Below, piece by piece: positions 34,893 to 47,972 of a DNA stretch of 64,000 nt. The first letter of the stretch is position 1; every line of letters starts with the position of its first letter. Under the pieces are notes generated by a model. The model worked only from the letters and a program-made list of their open reading frames with translations, was not told the DNA's origin and made no database searches. The position numbers and the translations under genes are program-made. Source of the stretch: Flammula alnicola (taxonomy: Eukaryota > Basidiomycota > Agaricomycetes > Agaricales > Strophariaceae); contig JADNRV010000114.1 of NCBI GenBank assembly GCA_015499995.1, forward strand, positions 62,001 through 126,000, in the 5' to 3' direction.

Positions 34893-37800
34893 TTACATAG
34901 CAATTTGAGAACTATCTAGGTTGACTGCGTGCAAGAAGAGATTGACGTTGGCCAATTTAGTTTGTCGTTCATCTTCGTCGTGGACCCAGCCCTTATTCAC
35001 GCTGAGGACGTTGTCGAGAATTTTTTCGCGCAAAGAAGCCACCAGGACATGGTGCTGTTCGATGACACCATGCAGAGCTAGGGCTGCAAGGAATTGCCAG
35101 ACAGGTTGGTCAACAATGTCGGTAGGGATAGGGTTATGAGCAGGATCTGGATTGACTATGCGCGATGATGGGAAGAGCATCTCCAAGTGAGGGGCGAGGA
35201 GTTGGAAGAGATGGTCGAACATGAGTCGCCTAAGAGGTTACAAAATCGTCAGCGAGAGGCCTGGGAGGACATTACTGAGAAAACGTACCATTGTTGACTC
35301 TCCTCAATTGTGGGCGCCTCCGATAAGTCTGAGGTCGCGATGGTTTGCTTAATGACTTCGACTCGGCTCAGGAACAGAGTCAACAAAGCCAATCCCGGCT
35401 GACAGCGATGCTTTAGTGTCTAGAGTCATGGAATGATAAAAGATATACACACTTTTGTCTGAGCGACAGCGACGATATTACTCCGATCCAGCAACAATCC
35501 AAGGAGGCCGGTTACCAGGCGCAGATTCGCCACCGACACAACAGGCAGGATGCTTTGCATGACGCTACCCAAGAACGCCTGAGTCTGTCGATCCACATCG
35601 GCGCGTTCTTGGGTATCCTTGATCGAATCAAGAATAGGCGCCTGCTTGACAACGTCCAGCTGGCTAAAGCACGCGACGAGCAACGTCAAGAGAGTGAGCA
35701 TTCGCTGGCTGTTAAGGTGACGAGTTAGACGAGGTAAAATCTTTTTGCCCTTTGTTGGTGTCAGGAGCGAGATGAAGGGATGCGGGTCACTTTATGACGA
35801 GATAAATCAAGCATGCAGGCGAAGATATTTGCGATGATGCGTACCTAGTTTCAAGAGGAACCATCACCCTCAACTCATCCCAAAGACCGTCCACCAGCCC
35901 GTCATACTCTTTTTTCCTAGGAGTAATGTCAATATTTATTGGGTCTTTGTTCACGTCAAGAAGCCAATTTACCATTGTTGCGACGCCTCAACGTCTTCGG
36001 GTGAAGGTTGGTCTCTCCTCAACTGCTCGACCCGGAGCACAGCGTCATACAGCTCCTCGAGAATGACAAGCACCTGCCTCTGAGAAAGGGGCTCCTTCCT
36101 CACAAGATTGTCTGTCTGATATCAAGACAAGTCATAAGACAGTGCGTTCAACCGACAGAATACAATCTCACATCGGCAGCCGTGCCTAAAGCTTCACGCC
36201 CGAGCTTAGCGGCTTCTCTTGCGGCACCTTCATGGTGGTGATGGCCCACATTCTTGCCTATGTGCAGATTTGCAGTAGCGTGTGACAGTGTGGGGGATGC
36301 GCCTGCTCCAGCATCAACCTGGAGGAGTTGGCGAGGCGCAGCCTTGTAGCTGCGACCCGACGTTTTCCCCAAGGCACCTTGAAGGCTGTGTACGGCTACA
36401 AAAAGGCGTTTCATCACAACTGATTCACAAGCTGATAAACGAGACAAACATACCATGCAAACCTTTCTCTTCCTCCTCTTCCTCGCATTGCTGACGATTC
36501 GCTCGACTTGCTGTTCCATACGCTGCATCGCGCTGGGTCTGCGACTGCCACCTTTCGACGCCAGGCCCAATCCAATTCCGCCGCCAGAGCCGAACTTGAG
36601 TACACGTTCGTCCTGTGACTGGAGGCCCATCCTCGACCGCATTATCGCACCATAAACTTGAGCATAAAAGTCTCAGCATACGGGTCCTGGGTAACGAGCT
36701 GCGAGACTTGAATTCGGGTAATGAAATCCTTGTCCGACTGAGTCATGAGGTCATTATAACGTGCCTGCAAAAAAGATGGAAATGAGAATTCAGCGAAGGT
36801 AATGCAAAGGAATGATAACCAACCATATGCGCAATTTTAGCGCCTTGCGACGTCGTTTCTCTTCCATCTTCTCCGCCTCGAGGATCTTGCGCATAGCTTC
36901 CATTCTCAAAGCCTCCTGTTCGGCCTGTGTACCATGCAATTCGCGAGAAAAGTCGACATGAGCAAGGTCAGCAAGAAGTCGCTGCTGTAATTGGACATTT
37001 TGCGATTGATAAGGAATCTGAGCATCTTGCAAGGCGGCAGCAGAGTACTGAGAGTTAGCAACAGCAGGGGACTGCGACCTCTGCCTGCTTCGGTATTGTT
37101 GCTGCTGCTGGAGTCGCTGGAGTTCATGGATTTCCTGGAGTTGTTGCTGTTGCTGTTGCTGCAGCAGCACCTGTCTCTCCTGTGCCTGGGCTTGCTGAAG
37201 AATTTGCGCGGCCTGAGCAGCCTGAAGCTCCTCTTGAGTATATCCTGGCGTACGACGAGCATTATAGGGCGAATCAACACGATTTCTATCCATGTTTAGA
37301 GCAAGCATGCGGCGTTCCAGTTCCTCCATTCTAAGCTGCTCTTGAAGCTCTTGCAGGCGTTGATGCTGCTGCTGCTGCTGCTGCTCCTGTTGTTGTTGGA
37401 GACGCAGAACCTGCCGCTGATGCTCCAGGAATCGAGGCGATTGCGAGGAAATCATGCGAGGAGGGGGTGTACGTTGCTGCTGCTGCTGTTCTCTCTGCTG
37501 CAGCAAGAGCCTCTGTACCTGGGCTTGCTGCTGCTGCTGCTGCTCTTCATACAACTGGCGCTGCTGGCGAGCCTCTTCCTCGCGGACCTCTCGAAGGCGT
37601 TGTTGCTGTTGCTGCTGCAAGAGTTGGTGTTGCAAGAGCTGCTGCTGCTGCTCTTGAAACAGGCGCTCTTGCATTTGCTGTTGTTGCTGCTGCAACAACA
37701 GCTGCTCTCGCTCTCGCTCCCTTCCCTTTCCCGCTCCCGTTCGCGCTGGGCATTCGCGAGCATCTCAGCCTCTATTTCCTGCAGCGTGCGGGGCACCTGA

Positions 37801-38466
37801 CTCGCCTGTCGGTTCTGGCCGATAGCATGGCCGATCACCGGCGACGGGGCGTTGTTGGCAAACGGCGAAAATCTCGAGGACTGAAGGCCAGGAGACGCCC
37901 TCGGATGCTCCACGATGCGGGTGGAACCATTGACGCGCGGAAGGGCCGAAAACGCGGAATGGTCGTGCCAGATGGACTCGAGGGAGGTTGCGGGTACAGG
38001 ACGAGCTGGCGATATAGATCAAGATCGTCAGGGGCACTGTATCTACATCCAGATTAGAAATAGGTAAAACGTACTGGTCTGAGCGGGCCTCGAAGGAGCT
38101 TGCACAGGCTCAAGTCTCTCCTCTGTTCGCTGTTGTTGCTGCTCCTGGCGGGCTGTAGTACGTGCTGCCTATCCTGCGGCTGCTGTCCATGTGGTATGTC
38201 TGGCAACGCCGGGCCGAAAAGTCAAAGTCTTTACCTGCGACCAGTAACGAAACAAGCTGAGTCGAAGCATACAAACAAGCGAGGAGGCTCTCACCGATAG
38301 GACCCACGGACCCAAATGTCTCGTCGTTTAGGTCGTCGCCACCTTCCTGAAGGGCATCCCCGAGACCGTCGTAACCCTCCTCGCCCCACGTATAGACAGC
38401 GACATCCTCTGGATGTTCGAGCCGATCCCGGGCAAGCTCGCGCTCTGGCAGACCAAAGAAGGCCAT
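34893..38466 (-). CDS. PAT1: mRNA decapping activator PAT1
   Basis: Scaffold that links deadenylated mRNA to the LSM1-7 ring and decapping enzyme in P-bodies. The conserved N-terminal motif (VAYTWG-type: EDVAVYTWGEEGYDGLGDAL, then DDLNDETFG) starts at 38466. A Gln/Leu-rich region of roughly 280 residues follows (about 37700-36830), ending in AMRKILEAEKMEEKRRRK. The C-terminal helical repeats lie in several exons (KFGSGGGIGLGLASKGGSRR; LFVAVHSLQGALGKTSGRSY; LLTLLVACFSQLDVVKQAP; PVWQFLAALALHGVIEQHH) down to the stop at 34893. The frame changes by one base before the Gln tract (CCC run 37719-37721, plus strand), and perhaps once near 38180. Both fit a missing base. Internal exon limits are only partly resolved. 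The start is 146 bases from the GDB1 stop. Confidence 0.85.
36830..37700 (-). repeat. Polyglutamine/CAG-type tract within PAT1
   Basis: Repeated CAG/CAA codons give runs of four to eight glutamines separated by Leu, Arg and Glu. On the plus strand they read as CTG/TTG repeats, which creates spurious Leu-rich frames. Such tracts are unstable and are a likely source of length polymorphism. Confidence 0.85.
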
Positions 38467-38611
38467 GCGAGCATGCAGAACACAAAGGACGATGAGCTCG
38501 AACTTTATGTAGAGTACGGATTTTTTGTCAGACGCTCGAAGGGTTCAAGGGTCTCACCCATTGCGGCCAAACATGACCAACTGATCTAATCTTATCTAAT
38601 CATACACTACT

Positions 38612-41600
38612 TTACATGTCATGAACAGCTGCTAAAAAGTCCAATAGCGTACTCGCACTCCACGCCTGCGTGTTGCACGAATCCGCACAGTACACCCCAT
38701 CCGCGTTCGTAAGCTCAGGGAGGCCTCTCCACGGGTCCGTCTCTACATGATGCCTCGGCGCAAGCAGCAGCTGGTGCAGGTAGTGCAGAGTCACATTGGG
38801 GTCCTACGTATACAACATCAGCGACCATGTTCGTCGATAACTTAATATTAAAAAAACACTCACATCCTTGCCTGTACCCACTCTGGTATCAAAATACAAA
38901 TACGCCCGGAGGAAGTACCCAATGGCCAACCCCATTCAGGCCCCTATAACAAACCTCCATCAAAATCCACACACAAAAAATAAAAACGTTCCTGAAAACG
39001 CACATTATGATAGTTCAACCCCTTTGCAATCGAAGGATCATCCGAGTCATTCGAATTGTCGTAATTCGGGCGGTACTGCAGATCTTGAGGATCCAACGTC
39101 TTCATCCCAAGCGGTCCGCGCAGCACCTGGTCCGCCAACTGCAACGCGCCCATCGCATGTCGCTCGTCGAACATTTCAGGCGCGACCGTCATAGCGATAG
39201 CGAAGTTGCATCTGAACTGGTAGTCGGCCCATTCATGCCCTGCACCTGACCCATACACATCCTTGTATATCCCCGTCGATTGACGAGACTCGAATTGATA
39301 TTGTACTCGCTGTCGGACAGACGATCTAAAAGCAAACACGTAGTCAGCTTCCATTCAGAAAACGGAAAAGAAGGCTCACCAAGAGGAACATAGTAACACT
39401 TTTCAAACGACTCTTGAACCAAATCTGACCACTCCTGATATGTCACAAGTCTCTTTTGCCTTTAACTAGACCCCAAAATAAAATCAGCAACACCCCCTCA
39501 AAAGAAAAAAAACAAAAAAAAACAAAAAAACTCACTCTCAGCCTGAACGCCTTTAAAAGGAAACCTCCTCTATCCACCAGCTCCGCCAACCACCCAAGCG
39601 TACTCTTCAACAACCCCGTAATCTCAATCGGCGCCCCATCCCTCGGCGTCCCCGGAACGCCCCTCGTCCCCGCCTTGTCCGACTCGCCCATCTTATCCAT
39701 CCACGTCCCGCAGTTGTGCCGATTCCCGCCCACAATCAACCCCGTCTCCCAATCCACCCCGATATCGATATCGAACCCCTCGTCCTTCATCTGCATATCC
39801 AGGTTCGGGCCCGCGTTGTACTCCCTAAAGTGGATCCCCTCGGCGTGGCGCTGCAGAATCTCCTGCACGATCTCCGCGAGGCTGCTGGTGCACGCATACG
39901 CTCTGGGGTCGTCCCAAGGCACCCACGAATCGTCCAGCGGGAACCGGCGCTTGACGGGCTCGGAAAGAATATGCAGGCCCTCCGGCGCACTCTTGACGTA
40001 ATCCTGGATATTCTGCAACATCCACCACGGCGAATCACGCGAATTATACCTAACAAACACACCAACAATCAATCAACCATCTCCCTCTCTCTCAAAAAAA
40101 ACCCCGTTCCAACTCACCTCGGGCTCCTCACAGAATCCAACAAATTCGGAATCAACCCATGCTTCAACGTCGACGCAAACGCCAAAATATGCCTCTTGGC
40201 ACCCTCAAAATTCCCCGTGGTCAAAAACAGCCCACTCAGCGATATGAACACATCCCGTCCCCAACACCTCGCCCAGCCCGTCGTGAAATGCGGCAAGCCC
40301 GCCGCCAACGACGGCGTCGGCACCGCGGGGTCCAGCGACGCCGACTTGACCAGCCCGTGCATCTGCACCGCACACAGCGCGAGGTTCTGCGTAAACGCAT
40401 GCCCCGAGGACACAAACTCGGAGCACCGCTCCATCGCCGCCCTCCGCGCAGCCCTATACGCCTCCGACACGACAAGCGCAAAGTACTTGGGCCGCATATA
40501 ATTCGGCACCGTGCTCTTCACGCGCTCAAAGCGCTCCTTGATCCACAGCGCAGGTTTCTCGAGGTTCGGGAACGTATCGACTTGACTGCCAAAAACAAAA
40601 CCAAAAACATCAGCAAAACCCAACATCCCAGCACCCCAAACTCACCGCATCATCCTCTCATGCACATAATCCAACGCCCAACTCCCATCCCTCAAATGCG
40701 CACACAGCGGGTGTCCAAGATCATTATACCGCATCACATGCCTAAGCGGGTGCATCCACCCCTCCAGGCCACAATACACCATCTTCCCCAGCCCCGGCAC
40801 ATCATACACCCCAAACTTGCCCCCGGTCGCGTCCCTCTCCTCCACATCCGCGCGGTGCAAAATAACATTCAATCCACCAAATCGACCTCCGCAAACGCTC
40901 CAGAGCCCCGACGCACAAAACGCGTCCAAATCAGGGTCGAACTGCTGCAGCTGCGTCTCAAAGACCATGACGCTGCCGGGGGGGAAGTTCTCCGGCACGA
41001 CGACCTCGGCGTACGGCCCTTCGTGGTCAAGGCCTGCGGAACGACGACAGGCGGCATCTCCTCGAGCGTGGACGGAAGACCCCTGAGGACCTTGTCGTCT
41101 TTCGGGATATCGTACGAAGGTATGGTGATGCTCGCGCCCAGGATGAACTTGGCTCTCGTCCTCCTCAACTTGATAGGGTCAACTAAAGAATGCACATAAA
41201 TATGAGAACCTGATGACAAATCCGAGACTCACTATGTCCACGAGCCTTCGACCCCTTTGAAAACGCCGTATGCGCCACGAGCAAATACCCTTTGCGTCAC
41301 CGGCTGAACGCGATGCAGCACGATATACTGTCCCAAAAATCAATCCCCATTGAGAGAGCCAAAAAAGCAAACTCACATCATTCTCCTGATGCACATGCCC
41401 CTCCTCATACCCGCCAAGCACCATCTCCAAATGCAACTCATTCACCACCCTCTTCACCTTCGCGATCCCACTGTGCGGCCCCAAGCCCGTAACCTCATAC
41501 CTCCTCTCCTCCTTGACCAAATCCAACAACTTGGGATACAACTCATCAAACCCCTTCACGCTCCCAATCGCACAAAAGCTAAACGCGACCAACGCGCCCG

Positions 41601-44060
41601 TCGACAGCGCGTCCTCCGCCGAGCGCTTATCCGCCGGGCCTCATTATCATGCGTCAAATCATACAAAAGCGCATGCGGCGCGGACCCGTTCAGCGGATGC
41701 ACCGTCGCCGGCCGCACAGGGCCCCTCCCCGTCGGACTCCCCACCTCCTCCCGGCTGACCATACACGCCGCGTCCATCGAGCCCACCGGCTTGCCCACCC
41801 CATGCCTATACAACAACCTCGACAGCTCCTTGGGATCCCACCCATTCCCACTCTCCCTAATCAAGCTATTAATGCCAGCTCGCGCACGAACACCAAATCC
41901 ATATCCTCGCTCCCCGTGAAGAGCTCCGCGCACACGTACAGGTCCGCGCAGACGACGCGCGCCGCGTCCATCATGCGCGTGCCCACCTCGAGCGGGGTGG
42001 AGTGGCAGTTATCTATCCGGAAGCCGTCGAACGTGCGCGCGAGCGCAGAGACGTAGGACGTCATGTGCGCCCAGAGCCACGGGTTGTCCGCGGGCTGCGC
42101 GCCGTACCGCAGCTTGACGCAGTCGCCCCAGACGATCACCTCGCGGCGGAGGTACGCCTTGGAGGGCAGGAGGGCAAAGTTCTGCAGCGGGTCGGCGTTC
42201 CAGATCCAGCCATTATTCGCGAGCGAGTACACGAGCGGGTCCGCGTCGGGCGCAGGGCGAGTCTCGTAAAGTACACTTCCACGAGCGGGTTCCTATGTAA
42301 TATTCAGTAAAACGAACAAACAAAGAGTAAACCACGTACTCTTTCGTGATCTCTCCCAACCTTGGCCCATGCGCATCCAACCTCGCATACTTGAGTCTAT
42401 TCCTCACATTCCCAATCGCCGTATTCGTATCATCCTCCCACTCGCTATACAGCGGCACATTCAGCACATCCACCACCTTGACCCACGCATTCGCCAGCGC
42501 CTCCGCGTCCTTGAGGTCCGTAAACGCCGCCTGCACAAACCCAGCAGCCACCCTACTATCCACGCCCACCCCATACCTCGACGCCAGCCTGCCCAACCCC
42601 CCAACCTTTTTCTCGTGCCTCAAGATATCCGCGAGGTCAGCCACGTTCTTGCCCTTGACATTCGACCCCGTCCACGGCTCGACGGTGCCCGCCACCAGGG
42701 CCGCCTTCACGCCGTCCTTCTCCCGCACGGTGTCCAGGACATAGTACTGCCACAAGTTGAGGCCCCGCACGACCTTGTCAAACGCCGCAATGAGCACGTT
42801 GACGTCGTTCTCCGAGGAGACGGTGGTAGGCAGGCCCTTGGCGGCGAGCGAGGCGGAAAAGCCATGATCGCCGAGTCCAGCTCGAGCGCGGGGGTGAGGT
42901 GCGGGGAATTGGCAGGACTGAAACCTGCAAAGCCAAGGTCAGATGAATCAACCCCACAAAGCAACACACACCTGCTTCGGGATGATCGACCAACCACGGG
43001 GTATCATTGGCGGTATGGTTCAGGACGACATCGGTGAGACTCAACAAGCCATACTCGTCCTTGGCGACTTTGAGAATCTCCTCCACGCGCTTCCTGCCCT
43101 CCTGCTCGCCCAGATCAGAGCCAAAGAGGCTCTTGTCGTACATGAGCTGGCTGCGAATGGAATAGGGACTGTCGCTCTCGCCTCTCTCCTGGAGGGGCGT
43201 GTAATGCAGCATAGTATAGCTCCTGTCCTTTGCCTCTTTGAAATAGCTTCTCCAGTCATCTATAGGGCCCATCCATTTTGATACGACGGTAAGAATGGAG
43301 AGACCATCCAAGGGTAGGTTGACAAGCCTATCCTTGAGTACAGCGCCTTCACCAGGGGGTAGAACCCTAAGATCGCCTGGGTCGAGGATAGGGGATCTGG
43401 CCTTGATCTTGAGGACAGGATCGATGTTGAAATAGCCCGAGCGGCCCTTGACTCGCTCGCCCTTGTTGCCGTCATACTCGACCCAATAGGCGAATGCGCC
43501 TGCATGGGAGATGGGCAGATCGACTTGATAGGCTTCGAAAAAGCTTGTGGAAGGCTGTCAAACTGATAAGACACGCAAGAAGACAAAAAAGAAAGACAAA
43601 AAAGGACACACGTTCGCATGCAAAACTTGTCACGGGCAAACGCGCCGCCATCGAGAGGAAAGTTGGTCTTGAAGATGCCGTTCCTGGCAGCAGGTGTTCC
43701 GGCCTGGATGGAGACGCGTAGGATATAGGGTGTGTAGGCAGGAGGGAGACGGATGTACTGCGAAAAATGAGCACGGGCGATGGGATCAGTAGATAAAAAG
43801 GCGTACGGAGAGCGGCTTGCTAGGCCCGCCATCAGGATCCAGCCTGAGCTCATAGACACGGATAGGGGTTCTCCTGGGTGGGACTCGGCCTGGAAGAACT
43901 CGATGCCCTCATCAGCTGGCGTCTTGGGTGCCGCAGGGCTTATAGGGCTGGCATTGTTGGACGCAGACGGCGAAAGCGACGACCTGGTAGCGGACTTTGA
44001 GCGAGATATGGTCAAGGCGGGTTTTGGCCTCCCGTACGCCTGTTTTCTTCCCTTGGGCAT
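38612..44060 (-). CDS. GDB1: Glycogen debranching enzyme (4-alpha-glucanotransferase / amylo-1,6-glucosidase)
   Basis: Cytosolic bifunctional enzyme that moves maltotriose units and then cleaves the 1,6 branch glucose. The start is MPKGRKQAYGRPKPAL at 44060. The transferase half shows FDGFRIDNCHSTPLEVGTRM, containing the family's nucleophile aspartate (human AGL D526 by analogy), and LLYDLTHDNEAR. The glucosidase half shows GWARCWGRDVFISLSGLFL and DSPWWMLQNIQDYVKSAPEG. Many exons of 100-600 bases run to the stop at 38612. At least three one-base frame changes break otherwise conserved text: near 43865-43868 (before IRVYELRLDPDGG), near 41875 (RELGINSLIRE) and near 41631 (HDNEARR to SAEDALSTGALVAF). 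Each is repaired by one extra base. The enzyme is about 1,530 residues in yeast and human, and this locus has room for that. Confidence 0.92.
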
Positions 44061-44177
44061 GGTGGATATGGTTGTGGTGGTAAGAGGAGAAAGGGTCAAG
44101 GGCTATCTATGTGCATTACATTATTTATCGAGGCATGACATCACAATCTCCCCCATGAGGCAAGGGACCTTCCAAAT

Positions 44178-46875
44178 CTAAAATAATGAATTAAACCATC
44201 CAAACAGTCCTCCCCTGCTCGATCCTTCCCGGCCACTCTCCGCCGCACTCACTTCCGAGCCGACGCTGATCACTCTGCCCCGTCCGTCCGTCGTAAATTC
44301 ACTGCTCTTCCGCTGGCTCTCCTCAACACCCTCCTCTTCCTCCTCGGCTGGTACTACGAAATCAACAGGCGCCAATTCCGGCATCTCCTCCTCCTCTTCC
44401 CTCGCAGGCTCTGCATCAAGAGGCTCCAAAGGCGGCATTTCTTCATCATCCAAAGCCCAAATCGACCCCGACGCCGACCGATCAACGACAGTGCTAAACC
44501 GCGTACTCGACCTCGACTCGGGCTCCGGCGTATGCGTTTGTGTCTCCGCCGTCGACCCTCCACCATCCATCTGCGTCGCCGCAACGCTCCACGCCCCAAT
44601 TATCTCGCCCAGCCGTGCATGCAGACCGCATCATCCAATACACCCAACTCCTCGTCTTCATCAACATCGAACCCTTCCTCCTCCGAATCATAATCATCAC
44701 CGTCTCCGAATCGCTCGAGTTCGAGACACTCCTCAACCCAGGCATCGATCCGTCAGAGTTGTACCCATTCCCGCGTGCTGGCCGTCGTTCCATGGCAGGT
44801 ATCAGCGGCGGAGGCGGCGTGTCCGCTCTCTCTTGTGTCGTCCTCGTCCTCGCGCCTGCCCTTGCCCCCGCACCCCCACCACCATTCCGCCCACCCTCCC
44901 ACATCGCATTCATAGAAGCAAACATCTGATCCGCCTTCCAAGGCAAGTCATCAGCACTCCTCTCTCTCAAAAAAATTTTTTTTCAAGGACCCACCAAACG
45001 CTCCAAATGCAACAACGCACGATCCTCCTCTCTCCTCCTTCCTCCCTCCCTCTTCCTCCTCTCCTCTCCCTCCTCATCTTCACCATCAACCCCCTCCGCC
45101 TCAGCAACCACACCCCTCGCCGTATTCCTCAACCTAACCCCCTCGTCCCAATCCTAACATCCAACTCATCCTCTCCATCCCTATTACTGCCACCCAAACC
45201 CCCACCCAAACCCAGAATATCAACCCTATCCCCATCATAATCACCCCCATTCTGCATCCGCCCCAAGCCCGCCCTCAGCGCCTGCATGACATGCTGCATC
45301 CTAATAGGATTCCCACTATTCCCATTCCTATTATCACCAGCACCCGCCAGCCGAATTACTACCCCCGCCCCTCCAGCAGCACCACCACCAACATTAACAC
45401 TCGCCATCCCACGCGCCTCCGCCTGGAAGACCATCCCCGCCCCACCCGGGCCCCGCCGCCCCGCATCGAACAGGTCCAGCGTAGCCGCAAAGTCCAAGCT
45501 CGCAAGGTCCATGCCGAACGGCAGGAAATGCACATCGTCGAAGAAAGCCCGGCGGCGTGTATTGGCGAGGCGGTATTTCTGCAAGTCAAGGGTAAGTTAG
45601 TTTGGAGGTAGAGAGACGGAGAAGGAGGAGGAGGAAGGAGAGATGGCGAGATGGAGAGGAGATGGAGAAGGAGAAGGAGAAGGAAAGAGAGAGAGAGAAG
45701 AGACCCACCCGCATCGCCACCTCCACCCCGTCCCTAAACTCGTGCACCGACCCGTCCTCCTTCCTATGCTGATAAAAACAATCCTTCCCATACGGACACA
45801 TCGGCCTATTCTTATTCTTCACCAGCGACTTTTGGAAGTACCTACATAAAACCCACACATTATCATCAAAAAAAATTCCACATAAATAATAACAACAGCA
45901 GAAAAGACCCACCGACAATCCACCCTCCCCATGCTCTCCTTATACGCCAGCACGACCCGCGCCTTCTCTGGGGTGCCCTCGCGCCAGAACTTGGACGCCG
46001 GCGTGATGAACTTGGACGGCGTGCGACACATCGGGCAGCGCTTCGTGTTGCCCGAGTCGATCACCCCCCCAGGCTTGTTCTCCGGGTCGCGCCATTGTTT
46101 GATGCACTGCAACGAGCGAATGTTATGTTATAGATGTGTAAGTAGGAGACGATGGCAGAGATGGCTTACGTTCGTGCAAAAGATATGACTGCATCCACCT
46201 GTACGCATTATTGTACCACATCAGGACCGGTGTACATGAGAGAACGAAAGGAAAAGCGCACCCAACAACCCATAAGTCGTCGGCTTCTCAAAGCAAATAG
46301 AACACAAATCGTCCTCCTCCTCGAGCTCGCTGCTGGGACCCGGCACAGACGCTTTCCCTTTATCTCTGTCTTTCTCTTTCTCATCAGTGTGGAGGAACCA
46401 GCACTTATCCCCCCGCTTGCAAAATCCTAAACCCAAAAACGAAAGCACGATCAGCATCCCATCCCCTTCTTCCTCGTCCAGCCAGCCAGCCAGCCAGAAG
46501 GTGAGTCAAGGCTAATACCCAACAACCCCTTCCCCCCCCAACGCACCCCAACCCCACCCCACCCCAAATCAAGCACCCAAAACACAAAACCAAAAACCCA
46601 CCTTGCGCATAAAACCGACACCTCTTCGACCTATCATACGGCGTAAGCAGCACAGGCGCAGCCCCTTCCCCTTCCCCTCCCCCCTCCCCCGCCGCATGCA
46701 AGAACTTGCACCTATCGCCCGCATAGCACCCGCGGGGGTGCGTGTAATACCGACACACGCCGCGCGCCTTCGAGGTGATAGGGCGAACGCCCGGTGGTGG
46801 TAAGTGTGCTGTGGTAGTACTAGTAATGGCACCGGGTTGGGTGGCCGCGGCGGTGTGTGTGTTTAGGGACGCCAT
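44178..46875 (-). CDS. Makorin-type RING E3 ubiquitin ligase
   Basis: Domains in order from MASLNTHTAAATQPGA: a first CCCH finger (GVCRYYTHPRGCYAGDRCKF), a second (CRFYAQGFCKRGDKCWFLH, across an intron), a RING (LCSICFEKPTTYGLL; GCSHIFCTNCIKQW; KRCPMCRTPSKFITPASKFW), the makorin-type segment KESMGRVDCRYFQKSLVKNK, and a last finger (CPYGKDCFYQHRKEDGSVHE). All RING cysteines and histidine seem present. The C-terminal part is long, acidic and low-complexity, ending GGLFGWFNSLF at 44178. One base appears missing near 44613 (plus strand), joining VCMHRLGEIIGAW. Makorins bind RNA and ubiquitinate partners; the substrate is unknown. Exons after the last finger are only moderately sure. Confidence 0.85.
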
Positions 46876-47137
46876 ATCTGCATGCCTTGGCCTCTGTGCG
46901 TCTTTGTAAGTAATCTGTGGATACAGCGATATTGGCAAGGTTCCGGAATAAAGTAGGTGGGTGGGTGGTCTGATGGTTGCAGTAGCAGTAGTGGGATGAG
47001 ACGAGATAATCGGTGGAACGAATAGGACGGATGCCAGATGGGGTGTCACATCGTAAGGGAGTGGCACGTGATGTTATTGTTATTCCCTTATAAGTCAAAG
47101 TTCAACTGTAAGTTCTGGCTCCAGAAGTCGGCGCTTG
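46876..47137. promoter_or_regulatory. Makorin promoter with an E-box-like block
   Basis: The makorin upstream region holds CACGTGATGTTATT at about 47065, followed by T-rich sequence. The same block, with small changes, stands before ADA1 copy 1 (about 53389) and ADA1 copy 2 (about 59835). Confidence 0.4.
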
Positions 47138-47730
47138 TTATTCTGCTTTCGGGACCTTCGACCGTCGCTGCCTCTCATGCAACATCTTGAGGATATCCAA
47201 TAAATCGGTTTCGAAAAGCTTGGGCTCAGCACTGATACAGAAATCCTTCAGCGCCAATAAAGCCCAGCCGACCATCTCTTTTGCTAGGGTGATCATACCT
47301 CCCGCGTTGCCCCAATTTTTGGGTGCCGATAAATCTACAATCAGTTCCTTCATCTGAACGGAAAGATTCCTTCTCCAAGCCCTCGATTACGACCTTCTTT
47401 TGCAATTCCTTCCGCAACACTTTCAAACAATGATACGCATCCATGTTCTGAAAGGCGACGCTCAGGGAATCGACTCAAACGTCCAGTGTTAACGGACGTA
47501 AGACGATCCATGTCTTCTTCATAACCCGCGAGAATGACAACAAGTTTGGATTTGAAGTTGGGATGGGTAAAGAGCCCGACCAATTCTTCGATTGCTTTCT
47601 AAGCGAAGTAGCCTGAGCTCAAACGATACGCTTAATCAACGAATAAAACTTTGTCAAGCGCCTTCTCGAATATTTTCTTCGTTTTTGGTCCTGTCTGCCA
47701 CCCAACAAACGATATCGTCAGTTCTCTCCG
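47138..47730 (-). pseudogene. Scrap of the helicase-AAA gene (third AAA module)
   Basis: Antisense remnant of the third AAA+ module of the 22-30 kb gene. Readable pieces, 5' to 3' on the minus strand, are SERTDDIV, then TKKIFEKALDKVLFVD, LFTHPNFKSKLVVILAGYEE, and KELIVDLSAPKNWGNA near the end. In the intact protein SERTDDIV and the module are about 140 residues apart, so an internal deletion has joined them and removed the Walker A site. In-frame stops and frame changes are present. It lies directly downstream of small gene A. Confidence 0.85.
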
Positions 47731-47972
47731 ACGGGGCAAGCTTTAACACAAGAATACGCTTGTCGACCCGATTTTGCCGCTTTACTGAAGGGAAGCTCTT
47801 CGAAATTGAAAGCCGAACTGGAGTCTAGAGAGAAGGCGGGAAAATGGGCGTCAGATTACATAAAATTGATACGACGCGACATTGTGAAAGTGGTACTACT
47901 TAATAACCATAGGACAACAGTAAGGCGACTATAATACAATGATGGATTGCTCGAGTTTCGATATTTCAATCG

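Noticed and set aside
37342..37800. Leu- and Cys-rich plus-strand frames
   Set aside because: They are the complement of CAG repeats encoding the PAT1 glutamine tract.
39456..43037. Long plus-strand frames rich in Pro, His and Arg
   Set aside because: They are antisense shadows of the GC-rich glycogen debranching enzyme, which carries strong family motifs on the other strand.
38612..46875. Calling GDB1, PAT1 and makorin pseudogenes
   Set aside because: Each break is one missing base, often in a G/C run, with full conservation on both sides; sequencing error is the better explanation.
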